A stretch of 64,000 nt of DNA. Source: JAQUBU01 sp036677685 (GTDB taxonomy: Bacteria > Bacillota > Syntrophomonadia > Syntrophomonadales > Syntrophomonadaceae). The DNA is taken from the NCBI GenBank assembly GCA_036677685.1, contig JAVBWA010000026.1, positions 1 through 64,000 of the forward strand. Direction: 5' to 3'. The notes under the pieces are model-generated. The model saw only the letters and a list, made by a program, of their open reading frames with translations, ran no database searches and had not been told where the DNA came from. Made by a program: the position numbers and the translations under genes. Positions 44,520 to 53,308 of this stretch are shown one piece after another; positions within the stretch are counted from its first letter, which is position 1, and every line of letters begins with the position of its first letter.

Positions 44520-45026
44520 ATGGACCATGAATTACCATACTCCCAGTTTGCCGGGGAAATACTGCAGCAGTTGCCCAAGGGAATTTTTCTATCAGTCAGG
44601 GCCGGAGAAGAGATTAATACCATGACGATCGGATGGGGCGCGATTGGTTTCATGTGGCAAAAGCCGGTTGCGGTTGTATTGGTCAGGTACTCCCGATATA
44701 CTTACGAACTGCTTCAAAAAGCTCAGGAATTTACGTTGAGCATTCCCTTGGATAGCGAAATGAAAAAACCACTGGCTATGGCAGGTTCCAGTTCGGGCCG
44801 GGACACGGACAAGTTCAGGGCACTCCAGCTAAAAGCTCAGCCTGCCAAGTGTATCGGTAGTCCGGTAATCGGAGAATGCGGGCTGATTTACGAGTGCCGG
44901 GTAATTTACCGCCAGCCCATGGACCCGGAAGCGCTTGATGCGGATATAAAAACGAAGTTTTATGCCAATGAAGATTATCATGTAATGTACTTTGGAGAAA
45001 TCATGGCCTGCTATAAAAATAAGTGA
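44520..45026 (+). CDS. Flavin reductase family protein
   Basis: A 168-residue FMN-binding split-barrel protein. The N-terminal LPKGIFLSVRAGEEINTMTI-like stretch and MTIGWGAIGFMWQKPVAVVLV match the flavin reductase domain, followed by SRYTYELLQKAQEFTLSIP. Members reduce or bind FMN, and in anaerobes often act with rubredoxin or flavodoxin; no such partner is adjacent. AGAGGTG lies upstream of the ATG. Confidence 0.9.
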   Translation: MDHELPYSQFAGEILQQLPKGIFLSVRAGEEINTMTIGWGAIGFMWQKPVAVVLVRYSRYTYELLQKAQEFTLSIPLDSEMKKPLAMAGSSSGRDTDKFRALQLKAQPAKCIGSPVIGECGLIYECRVIYRQPMDPEALDADIKTKFYANEDYHVMYFGEIMACYKNK

Positions 45027-45192
45027 TTTGGAAAAGTGAGGGGTGAGGGGAAGAATCTCCATACTTATTACTGGCAAACAGATTGCTTGCGCACCTGTAC
45101 CTTGAATGATAAAGCTCACACCAGTAGGGCCCGCAGGATAAAGGGTTTTAAAGCAATTACACATGAGGTAGGGATTGCTTTGATTGTCCTTT

Positions 45193-46308
45193 TTAATTAA
45201 TTACCCCATCATTGAATAGTTTTGCATTGACTTCCTTGAGCAGGCTTTCGATACCCATGCCTGTACGTGCCGATATGTAACGGGGACCTTCCATGACTGC
45301 ATCAGCAGCTAAAAGATCGGCTTTGTTGAATACCGGAATAATTCGATCTTTTTCAGCGCCCAGTTCTTCGAGCACTTTTTCCACGACTCTCATTTTATCC
45401 ATATAAGCAGGGTCGGAAATGTCTACTATATGTAACAACAGGTCGGCCTCTACAGCCTCTTCCAGGGTTGAACGAAAAGCGGCCACCAAATGATGCGGCA
45501 GGTTCTGAATAAAACCCACGGTGTCAGTGATTAAAACGTCGCGTTCGGAGTTTAAACGTATTTTCCGGGTTGTGGTATCCAGGGTCTGAAAGAGTCTCTG
45601 ATCGGCTTCCACCTGAATGGCTCCGCTCTTATGGGCCATTTGACAAAGGGCATTAAATAACGAGGATTTTCCCGCATTGGTGTAGCCGACCAGTGAAAGC
45701 TCTTTTAAGCCGGTCCGGTGACGCTGTTTCTTATGCAGTTCCCGGGTTTTGGCCATTTTTCCCATCTGGGTTTTGATATCGCGAATGTGGCGCCTTATGG
45801 TTCTTCGATCCAGCTCAAGCTTTTGCTCCCCTGCTCCTCTGGTACCAATTCCCGCCCCCAGGCGGCTCATTTCTTTGCCAATGCCGCTTAAGCGCGGCAA
45901 ACGATATTCCAGGCTGGCCAGTTCCACCTGCAACAGACCTTCGCGGGAGCGGGCACGCTGGCTGAAAATATCCAGAATCAGGCGGGTTCGGTCCACAATC
46001 TTCACTTCCAGTTGCTCTTCCAGGTTGCGCAATTGCACCGGAGACAATTCGCTGTCGAAAATCACCAAATCCGCTTGCAGTTCCTGGCTGAGATGAAGCA
46101 GTTCCTCGATTTTGCCCTTGCCGATATAGGTTGAGGCATTTATCTTATCCCTGGCCTGCACTACCATTACTGCCACTTCGGCACCAGCCGCCTCTGCCAA
46201 TCCTTTCAGTTCCTGCATAGACGAATCGAAATCAAAATCGTTGTTTTGTTTTAATTTAACCCCTACCAAAATTGCTTTTTCCTTTGATATCTGCTTTGGC
46301 AAATGCAT
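45193..46308 (-). CDS. hflX: GTPase HflX
   Basis: A 371-residue HflX GTPase. The N-terminal domain has the glycine-rich ADLVIFDSELSPVQLRNLEE and the GIGTRGAGEQKLELDRR linker. The G domain has G1 GYTNAGKSS, G3 DTVGF and G4 NKAD. It splits stalled or hibernating 70S ribosomes under stress. It starts 6 nt after the ABC-F gene, so the two are one operon, both acting on ribosomes. Confidence 0.95.
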   Translation of the reverse strand: MHLPKQISKEKAILVGVKLKQNNDFDFDSSMQELKGLAEAAGAEVAVMVVQARDKINASTYIGKGKIEELLHLSQELQADLVIFDSELSPVQLRNLEEQLEVKIVDRTRLILDIFSQRARSREGLLQVELASLEYRLPRLSGIGKEMSRLGAGIGTRGAGEQKLELDRRTIRRHIRDIKTQMGKMAKTRELHKKQRHRTGLKELSLVGYTNAGKSSLFNALCQMAHKSGAIQVEADQRLFQTLDTTTRKIRLNSERDVLITDTVGFIQNLPHHLVAAFRSTLEEAVEADLLLHIVDISDPAYMDKMRVVEKVLEELGAEKDRIIPVFNKADLLAADAVMEGPRYISARTGMGIESLLKEVNAKLFNDGVIN

Positions 46309-46314
46309 TACTCC

Positions 46315-48228
46315 TTAATTTGATTTCTCTATTTCGGTGCTCAGGGCTTCCCATTCATCCAGGGCAGCCTCCAGACATTTTTGTATTTCATGATATTCTT
46401 CGCTTAGACTTTTAGCCTGCATTTGATCATCATAGCTGGCGGGCTGCGATAAAAGGACTTCCATCTCCTGTTTCCGGTTTTCCAATTCGGTAATCCTATT
46501 TTCAATGTCTGCTAATTGCTTGTCCCGCCGCTTGGCCAGCTTCTGTTTTTCCTTTTGTTCATGGCGGTGTTGCTTTTGCAGTGAAGATTCCAAAGCCAGG
46601 TCAGCACTTATTACTTCTATATTATTCCTTTCTTGCTCCAGATGTTTTTCGTAATAGTAATCATAATTGCCCCAGTAATACTTAATTTTTTGGTTCTCTA
46701 TGGCCAAAACTCCGTTGGCAATTTGATTTATCAGGTAACGATCATGGGAAACCAGTAATATGGTCCCCGGAAAAGCCGACAGCATATCCTCCACAGCCTG
46801 GCGGCTTTCTATATCCAAATGATTGCTTGGTTCGTCAAGAATAAGGAAGTTGGCTCCGGTTAGAAATATTTTTAAGAGCGAGAGCCGTCCCTTTTCTCCT
46901 CCGCTAAGATTTACCACCGATTTGTAAACATCGTCTCCTCTAAACAGCATTCTGCCCAGTATGTTACGGGCTTCCTCCACCTTAATATCAAAATTAAGTA
47001 CTATCTCCTCCAACAAGGTATTGTTTAAGTTTAAATCCTCGTATTCCTGAGAGAAGTAGGCGGTTTTAACCCGGCTGCCGGTTTGCACTTGACCCCGGTC
47101 CGCATTAATCAATCCGGTAATTATTTTTAAGAGAGTAGTCTTGCCAGAACCATTAGGTCCCACCAAGGCTAATTTATCACCCTTCCTGATCTGCAGAGCT
47201 ATATTATCGAATATCCGCAAATCGCCATAGGACATGGATAATTCTTGTATGTGCAATACATCCTGCCCACTTTCCTGCTCCATGGCAAGGCTCCAGTTGG
47301 CAATATTCTTCTCCTTATGCGGCTGCTCTATTCTATCCAATCTATTAAGCTGGGCCTGCCGGCCTTTAGCCTGTCTGGCCTTGATTCCCGCTTTGAATCG
47401 AGTGATATAGGCCTCGGTTTGGCGGATATAGTCTTGCTGCTTCTCATAAGCCCGCTGCCAGGACAGGTCGTTTTGGGCTTTTTGCTTCAGATAACTTGCA
47501 TAATTACCTGGATAAGAGTAAATGTGTCCACCTCTTAGTTCGACAATCCGGTTGGCGACTTTATTTAAAAACATGCGGTCATGGGAAACCACCAGAACCG
47601 TGCCCCGGTAGCTGCCCAGGTAGTCTTCCAACCACTCCAGAGCGTTCGTATCCAGATGGTTGGTTGGTTCATCCAGCAACAACAGCTCGGGGTCGAGTGC
47701 CAAAAGCCTTCCCAAATTTATCCGGGTTTTCTGCCCCCCGCTGAAACTATTCCAGGATTGGACAAACTGTTCCTCACTAAATCCCAGGCCTTTCAAAATT
47801 CGCCGGGCCGTATTTTCACAGGAATAGCCATTCGCCCGGTCATATGCTTCCTGCAAACGGGCATACTGCTCCATCAGGCTCTCCATGTTCCCCTCTGCCC
47901 GGCTGATTCGAGTTTCCAGGTCCTGCAGCTTTTGCCGCATTTCTATCAAACCGGCAAAACTCTTCATTACCATTTCCCAGGCGGTTAAATCATCGCCCAA
48001 TTCCGGCAGTTGTTCAAGACAGGCCAGGGAAGAGGACTTGTCAATGCTTATCTGGCCCTCTTCGGGCAGCAGCTGCCCGGTCAGACATTTTATCAGGGTA
48101 GTCTTGCCGGAGCCATTAACCCCCAAAAGCCCTATTTTTTCCCTTTCATTAATGGCTAGATTTACGCCCTTCAATATCTCTCTTGTACCGAATGATACTT
48201 TTATGTTCTGGGCTTGTATTACAATCAT
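46315..48228 (-). CDS. ABC-F family ATPase (YdiF/Uup type)
   Basis: A 637-residue soluble protein with two ABC domains and no membrane segments. Walker A GVNGSGKTTLIK and GPNGSGKTTLLK; signatures FSGGQKTRINLG and LSGGEKGRLSLL; Walker B LLLLDEPTNHLD and FLILDEPSNHLD. The C-terminal 80 residues are coiled coil (LAKRRDKQLADIENRITELE). ABC-F proteins act on the ribosomal E site and relieve stalling; some confer antibiotic resistance, but the linker here does not let me assign that. The start ATG at 48228 has GAGGA upstream. Confidence 0.94.
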   Translation of the reverse strand: MIVIQAQNIKVSFGTREILKGVNLAINEREKIGLLGVNGSGKTTLIKCLTGQLLPEEGQISIDKSSSLACLEQLPELGDDLTAWEMVMKSFAGLIEMRQKLQDLETRISRAEGNMESLMEQYARLQEAYDRANGYSCENTARRILKGLGFSEEQFVQSWNSFSGGQKTRINLGRLLALDPELLLLDEPTNHLDTNALEWLEDYLGSYRGTVLVVSHDRMFLNKVANRIVELRGGHIYSYPGNYASYLKQKAQNDLSWQRAYEKQQDYIRQTEAYITRFKAGIKARQAKGRQAQLNRLDRIEQPHKEKNIANWSLAMEQESGQDVLHIQELSMSYGDLRIFDNIALQIRKGDKLALVGPNGSGKTTLLKIITGLINADRGQVQTGSRVKTAYFSQEYEDLNLNNTLLEEIVLNFDIKVEEARNILGRMLFRGDDVYKSVVNLSGGEKGRLSLLKIFLTGANFLILDEPSNHLDIESRQAVEDMLSAFPGTILLVSHDRYLINQIANGVLAIENQKIKYYWGNYDYYYEKHLEQERNNIEVISADLALESSLQKQHRHEQKEKQKLAKRRDKQLADIENRITELENRKQEMEVLLSQPASYDDQMQAKSLSEEYHEIQKCLEAALDEWEALSTEIEKSN

Positions 48229-48288
48229 GTTCATTCCTCATCGAAATAATTTTGTATGCTCTAATTCTTGCTTGTTCCTGCTGGGCGG

Positions 48289-49020
48289 TTAAGAGTTCAG
48301 CTTCTCCTGTAAGCGTTTATAGGCGCCTTGCTCCCTGGTGCGCTTTATAATACTGCCTTTGAGTTCCGGGAGGAGTTCAATTATTCTTGCCAGGCGGGGA
48401 AAGGGCACACCTAATAAAGCTTCCTCGGCTTTTTGATCGGTAGCATCGCGAGAGCCGTAACAGCCCAGGCTTAAATTCACCCTACCAGTCGAGAACGGCA
48501 CAACCGTGGCATCTACGCATACTCCTTGCGATACCGCAGTTGAAAAGCTGTATCTTTCACCCTGCTCATAATTATCAGCGATAAGCATCCACATTAGACA
48601 GGCCGGCGGCCCCTGGATAATTACAATATGGGGTTCAAAAGGCGCAGAATCAAGCGGACTTAATAATATCCGGTCAAAATCCCCCTCAGGTAAACTCGGA
48701 GTATGTGCGACCGCATGAGCTGCAGCTTCCAAATCCCTGTAAACATTAAGCTGGGCTTGTATCTCCCCCGTACGGAATTTTTCCGGCAGCGATCTTAACC
48801 CCAGTGCAGCAGCACCATTAGCGCATTCCACATTTTCTGCAGTCGCTATTAAATGGTCGCCGTTTTGGGCCAGCATTACAAACTGGCAAAAAGTAAGTCT
48901 TAGTTCCGAATCAAATCCGTTCGGTTCCTTTTCTTCTTTGGTCAAAAAACGAACAGCCACCGGTTGGTGATACAAGTCTAAAAAGTATTTTAAGCTGCGG
49001 CTGTAGTTATAGTATTTCAT
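48289..49020 (-). CDS. DUF169 family protein
   Basis: A 243-residue DUF169 protein. Conserved stretches are QPVAVRFL, FCQFVMLAQNG, AENVECANGAAALGL and FSTGRVNLSLGCYGSRDAT. The conserved cysteines (C in FCQF, ECANG, GCYGS) suggest metal or cofactor binding. The family is common in strict anaerobes and has no known function. The start taken is the ATG at 49020 after GGGAGGG. Confidence 0.85.
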   Translation of the reverse strand: MKYYNYSRSLKYFLDLYHQPVAVRFLTKEEKEPNGFDSELRLTFCQFVMLAQNGDHLIATAENVECANGAAALGLRSLPEKFRTGEIQAQLNVYRDLEAAAHAVAHTPSLPEGDFDRILLSPLDSAPFEPHIVIIQGPPACLMWMLIADNYEQGERYSFSTAVSQGVCVDATVVPFSTGRVNLSLGCYGSRDATDQKAEEALLGVPFPRLARIIELLPELKGSIIKRTREQGAYKRLQEKLNS

Positions 49021-49286
49021 TATAACCCTCCCTGCCCCAATCGAAGTATTCAGGAAACACCTCAAACCTGCTCAATATTATATCACAGCCGCGCTTTCTG
49101 AAATCCATAATTACAGGCGATACAAAAAGATGGCTTATGTTCAAAAAGGAATTTTACCTGGAAAAGTTTAATTATCATGCAGGAAAATACTAATATATGC
49201 GTAATTAATGTTATAAGAAGATTTGCTACCTGGCCCATATACTGGTAAATTTTTGCCAGACGGGCAGAACTTTCAGGAGGTTAATA

Positions 49287-51269
49287 ATGATGAAGAAAAG
49301 ACCTATCGTTTACCTGCTACTGTTTTCATTTATGCTGACTATCCTTTTACCGGTTTCAGCACCAGCCGCCACCCCAAGTTTCTCAGACACTGCCAACCAC
49401 TGGGCTGCAGACTACATCAGCCAGCTTGCTTCGTCAGGTTATATCAAAGGTTATACCGATGGCAAGTTTAAACCGGACAATACCATGACCAAGGCGGAAT
49501 TCACCAGGGTATTAATAGCTGCTCTGGGGAACACTGCTGCTGACACAACAACGAATAGTTATAGCGACATTAAAGGGCATTGGGCCAAGGCTTCCATTAA
49601 TGAAGCGGTCAAACTCGGCATTCTTGTGGTATCAGAAGACCCCAATGGTTTTAAACCGGATGAAGGCATCATGCGCAGTCAAGCGGCTGCCATGCTGGTA
49701 AGGGCTCTGGGCAAAGCCCCCGATTCCACCCCGGTATCTTTCAAAGATAAAACTACGATTGATAAAAGCATGTACAAAGGTTACATAAAAACAGCTTCCG
49801 ATCTGGGCCTTATATCCGGTTTTCCTGACGGCAATTTCGAACCCTTCACCACAATGACCCGCGCTCAGGTTTGCACTGTTATATTCAAATTCTTAAATCA
49901 ATTAAACGGAACATCCGGCAATTTGCCTGCAAGCAGCACTGCCTCCTTCACCGGCAGTATCACTACTATTGCCATCGGTGAACAATCCTACAATATAGCT
50001 ACCACTCCGATATACTTTAATATTAATTTTCAAGATATCCGAGTCAGTTCAATAATTAGCAGCACCAGCAGTTTTAAATTGAACGGCCTCCATACCATTA
50101 ATTTGAACTCTGAGTCCGACAACCCGGATCTTATTGTTAACAACAACCGCTATGGTGTGAAAAGCTATACGATAAGCGGCAATAAACTGGTAGTCAACAC
50201 CAGTTGTCGAAAATTTAATAAGATCAGTGCTGGAACTTATAGCTTCGGTTCCGACTATGTAAAACTTTATATTAACTCGGCCAACAGTGAACGCTATCTC
50301 TCCGATTTGGAAATAGAAAGTGAATACAATGTAAAGGTTGCGGGCAAGAATTATAATCTGAGTCAGGATAAGATTACTGTCGCCCTCAATCAAGACTTTT
50401 ATGATATTGAGAAAATCACTCTGAGTACTACGGAAACCACAGCTCAACTCAGCAAAACTGACCCGGTTATATTTAATGGTATGTCAATTTCCGATATTAT
50501 GGCTATTTTTACCGGCACCACCACTCTAAGCCTGTCTGAGATCAAAAGCCTCGACTTTATTTTGAGCGGCAAGCGCTATAATATGTCTCAAGTGACTATG
50601 GATGCCAAGGGCAATTTCACATACAATGGGACTACCTATTCTCCGGTAGATGTAATCATGATTGTCAATAATGATACCCAGTATAAGATCAATAACGTGG
50701 CAGTTACCAATTCCAAGTTCTTATTTTATTGCAGTGAGGGCAGTAACCATGAATGGGTGGTAATAAACAATGAATATTATGATTTTGATGATGTAAGAAT
50801 AATCTGGGGCGGCGGTGTTTATGATTTGGATGAAGTAATGGTAGCAAGCCGTAATATACTGCGAATTGATGGCAGACAGTATGATTTGGATTCCAGTTTT
50901 AAGGTACGTTATAATAACAAAGTCTATGATATTGAACGGATCGAATATGATACCGATGTTCAAGCTACCGTAATAAAAACAGGGAGTCAGAGCAGCAACA
51001 ACATTGCCAACCAACCCTCTAAATATGTGTTCTATCGCGGCACCAGCGAGTACCAGGAAGGCACCGATAATGCAACTATTTATGTAGACGGCTCCTGGAT
51101 CGATTTTGACCAAATCCTGATTACCGATCCATCTTACTTAAATTATAAAAATACCAGTTACACGCTAATCGGGATAAGAGTTAAAATTGACAAAGTTGAA
51201 TTCAAAATTATTGATACTTCCTGGCATGGTCGCACCCAGGTTCTGGACCTCTACATCGAAGAAACCTGA
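49287..51269 (+). CDS. Secreted SLH-domain surface protein
   Basis: A 660-residue secreted protein. A signal peptide ends near residue 29 (FSFMLTILLPVSAPAATPS). Three S-layer homology domains at about 31-205 begin FSDTANHWAADYI, YSDIKGHWAKASI and FKDKTTIDKSMYK. Residues 230-660 form a long beta-rich region with repeated short motifs of the form x-Y-D/N-hydrophobic-D/S-x-V: GKNYNLSQDKI, GKRYNMSQVTM, NEYYDFDDVRI, GGVYDLDEVMV, GRQYDLDSSF, NKVYDIERIEY. The SLH part would anchor it to a wall polymer; the repeat region is unassigned. AGGAGG precedes the ATG. Confidence 0.9.
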   Translation: MMKKRPIVYLLLFSFMLTILLPVSAPAATPSFSDTANHWAADYISQLASSGYIKGYTDGKFKPDNTMTKAEFTRVLIAALGNTAADTTTNSYSDIKGHWAKASINEAVKLGILVVSEDPNGFKPDEGIMRSQAAAMLVRALGKAPDSTPVSFKDKTTIDKSMYKGYIKTASDLGLISGFPDGNFEPFTTMTRAQVCTVIFKFLNQLNGTSGNLPASSTASFTGSITTIAIGEQSYNIATTPIYFNINFQDIRVSSIISSTSSFKLNGLHTINLNSESDNPDLIVNNNRYGVKSYTISGNKLVVNTSCRKFNKISAGTYSFGSDYVKLYINSANSERYLSDLEIESEYNVKVAGKNYNLSQDKITVALNQDFYDIEKITLSTTETTAQLSKTDPVIFNGMSISDIMAIFTGTTTLSLSEIKSLDFILSGKRYNMSQVTMDAKGNFTYNGTTYSPVDVIMIVNNDTQYKINNVAVTNSKFLFYCSEGSNHEWVVINNEYYDFDDVRIIWGGGVYDLDEVMVASRNILRIDGRQYDLDSSFKVRYNNKVYDIERIEYDTDVQATVIKTGSQSSNNIANQPSKYVFYRGTSEYQEGTDNATIYVDGSWIDFDQILITDPSYLNYKNTSYTLIGIRVKIDKVEFKIIDTSWHGRTQVLDLYIEET

Positions 51270-51307
51270 TTCTTAACTAAGGTAATCTTATAAAGTACGA
51301 CAACGTA

Positions 51308-51343
51308 AAACCCGAGGCATTGATAAAGGGCCTCGGGTTTTTT
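51308..51343. terminator. Bidirectional terminator between SLH and HD-GYP genes
   Basis: AAACCCGAGGC (51308-51318) pairs with GCCTCGGGTTT (51330-51340), an 11-bp perfect stem followed by T residues on the plus strand and by TTTTACG on the minus strand. Confidence 0.9.
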
Positions 51344-51368
51344 ACTTAGTTTCATTTTGATTTTGCTT

Positions 51369-52754
51369 CTAAATAGAAAACTTGAAACCCCTTTTCTTAA
51401 ATAATTCAATACAGGTAAACACTACCTGGGAATCATAAAAACGTCCTGCGTTGCTTAGAATTTCATCCAATGCCTGGTCGATTCCCATGGCTACCCTGTA
51501 GGGACGATGACTGGCCATCGCTTCAACCACATCAGCCACTGAAATGATTTTAGTCTCAATCAGCAGTTGATTTCCCGATAATCCGTAAGGATAACCCGAT
51601 CCATCCAGCCGTTCATGATGTTGACAAACAATTTCTGCAACCGGCCACGGAAAACCAATAGGTTTTAATATCTCATATCCCACCACGGAATGGGTTTTGA
51701 TAACATTGAATTCAGGAACTGACAGCTTTCCCGGTTTGCTTAAATATTCGGCAGGAACGGTTATTTTGCCAATGTCGTGGAGCAAAGCCGCTGTCTGTAT
51801 TCCTTCTATCTGAGCGCTACTCAAGCTCATTTGCCGGGCTATCGCCTCGGCTAATTGAGCAACCCTTTGCTGATGCCCGGAAGTATAAGGATCTCTAGTC
51901 TCAATGGTAGTCGAAAGAGCGGTAACTGTTTCATATAATACCTTCTGGGTCAGTTCTATCCTTTTCCTATCTTCATTTTTTTTGCGCTGCGTAATGTCCC
52001 GGGAGATAATCTGTACTCCCTGCAACTGTTTGTTTTTTCCATAAACCGGAACGCAATGATTCTCCAGATAAACAATTTCACCGTTTTTATGAATGTAGCG
52101 GATTTCCATGGGGAGTTCATAATTGGCCTGCCCGGAATTAATAGCTGCCTTCAGGTGTCTATCGGCAGGATAAACAATATCCCTTAATAGCATTGGGTTG
52201 GCGTAGAATTCTTCTGCTTCATAGCCGATAATGTTTTTAATAATGGGGCTTATGTATTCATATTTAAAAACAGGTTTTAACTGCAATAACAATATACAAT
52301 CACGGGCGTTTTCAGCCAGCATGCGAAAGCGTTCTTCACTCCGCCGCAATTTTTCCTTGTTGTTAAGTTCTTTAACCAATAAAGAAATCCGCCGGTTTAA
52401 TATATCATAGTTTAAAGGCTTTTGAATAAAATCGTTAACACCTGCTTTGAATCCTGCATTAATCGAATCGGGATCTCCTAACGCAGTTAACATCAAAACA
52501 GGCGTTTTTTCTTCTACCTCTATTTGCCTTATACGTTGACAGGCCTCAAAGCCATCCATTACTGGCATTATCCCATCCATAAGCACTATATCGGGACTGA
52601 ATTCTTCAAATAACTGAACCGCCCGAACCCCATTTTCTGCTTCAATTATATCATATTCATTCAGATCCAGGGCATCGCGTATCATAGTTCGCATGAATGA
52701 CTGATCATCAGCAATTAGAATCAAAGGTTTCTTATTGTCGTTGACTCTGTTCAA
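51369..52754 (-). CDS. Response regulator with PAS and HD-GYP domains
   Basis: A 461-residue regulator. The receiver domain (residues 9-130) has acidic DD in IADDQSFM, phosphoacceptor D in VLMDGIMPVMDG and K in IQKPLN. A PAS domain covers about 140-265, ending IISRDITQRKK. The HD-GYP domain has LLHDIGKITVP and HHERLDGSGYPYGL, both intact. HD-GYP proteins usually hydrolyse cyclic-di-GMP. No partner kinase is adjacent. The start is a TTG. Confidence 0.92.
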   Translation of the reverse strand: MNRVNDNKKPLILIADDQSFMRTMIRDALDLNEYDIIEAENGVRAVQLFEEFSPDIVLMDGIMPVMDGFEACQRIRQIEVEEKTPVLMLTALGDPDSINAGFKAGVNDFIQKPLNYDILNRRISLLVKELNNKEKLRRSEERFRMLAENARDCILLLQLKPVFKYEYISPIIKNIIGYEAEEFYANPMLLRDIVYPADRHLKAAINSGQANYELPMEIRYIHKNGEIVYLENHCVPVYGKNKQLQGVQIISRDITQRKKNEDRKRIELTQKVLYETVTALSTTIETRDPYTSGHQQRVAQLAEAIARQMSLSSAQIEGIQTAALLHDIGKITVPAEYLSKPGKLSVPEFNVIKTHSVVGYEILKPIGFPWPVAEIVCQHHERLDGSGYPYGLSGNQLLIETKIISVADVVEAMASHRPYRVAMGIDQALDEILSNAGRFYDSQVVFTCIELFKKRGFKFSI

Positions 52755-53010
52755 TCTCTGGTCGCCTCTTTTCCCTACAAAACTTTAATGAAACTGCAAA
52801 TCTTGGTTGGAATCAATCCCATAGTAAAGCAACGATTAATGACAAATTGTATTTAGATATAGGCTAAATGTCTTGATTTTGTGTATGTCATAATATTAGA
52901 TTATTTGACAACTTATGTTAAAACCCTCTTTTATATTTATCGACAGATATAAGTTTTGGTTTATTAGTTTTTTTCTACTAAACCTTTATGATTTTATAGC
53001 TTTTGATTTT
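52755..53010. other. AT-rich intergenic stretch
   Basis: About 250 bp of AT-rich sequence. Presumably the HD-GYP promoter lies here; no clear boxes or repeats were seen. Confidence 0.4.
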
Positions 53011-53057
53011 TAGTAAAAAATGCGCAATTCCTCAAAATGGTTTGAAGAATTGCGCAT
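53010..53057 (-). terminator. Terminator opposite the tRNA promoter
   Basis: 53020-53036 pairs with 53041-53057 (17 positions, one mismatch, ATGG loop; arms begin ATGCGCAATTC). The minus strand continues TTTTTTACT. It would stop minus-strand transcription coming from the integrase and antisense to the tRNA; it overlaps the candidate tRNA -35 box. Confidence 0.8.
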
Positions 53058-53080
53058 AGCTGCAAAATCTGTGTTATAAT
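53050..53080 (+). promoter_or_regulatory. Promoter of tRNA-Ala
   Basis: A perfect TATAAT at 53075-53080 is preceded by TGT (extended -10), with TTGCGC at 53050-53055 as a weak -35 at 19-bp spacing. Confidence 0.6.
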
Positions 53081-53091
53081 ATTTTTGCTGT

Positions 53092-53167
53092 GGGGGCGTG
53101 GCTCAGCTGGGAGAGCACCTCGTTCGCAACGAGGGGGTCAGGGGTTCGAATCCCCTCGTCTCCACCA
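53092..53167 (+). tRNA. tRNA-Ala (anticodon CGC)
   Basis: A complete 76-nt cloverleaf. The acceptor arm GGGGGCG pairs with CGTCTCC and contains the G3-U70 pair that is the alanine identity element. The D arm is GCTCAGCTGGGAGAGC, the anticodon loop TTCGCAA gives anticodon CGC (codon GCG), the T loop is TTCGAAT, and CCA is encoded at 53165-53167. The adjacent prophage integrase marks the tRNA 3' end as its attachment site. Confidence 0.96.
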
Positions 53168-53308
53168 TTGTTAGTAAATTGCAGAACCCTTGTAAATATC
53201 GTTGGTGTGTGAATTTATGAGGGCTTTTAATTGGTTAGCTATTCGGCATGACATAGCATTATTAGACGTTATTTACCCTACCAAATACACAGTATCTACA
53301 CAGTAACA
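53140..53308. other. Probable prophage attL: tRNA 3' core and arm-type sites
   Basis: The tRNA 3' part (from about 53140 to 53167) is the likely crossover core. Between it and the integrase stop, ACACAGTA occurs twice as ACACAGTATCTACACAGTA (about 53288-53306), a candidate arm-type integrase site. The second att copy lies outside the window. Confidence 0.55.

Noticed and set aside
46315..48228. Drug-resistance call for the ABC-F protein
   Set aside because: No linker motif that I can recognise as an antibiotic-resistance type; housekeeping YdiF/Uup fits equally.
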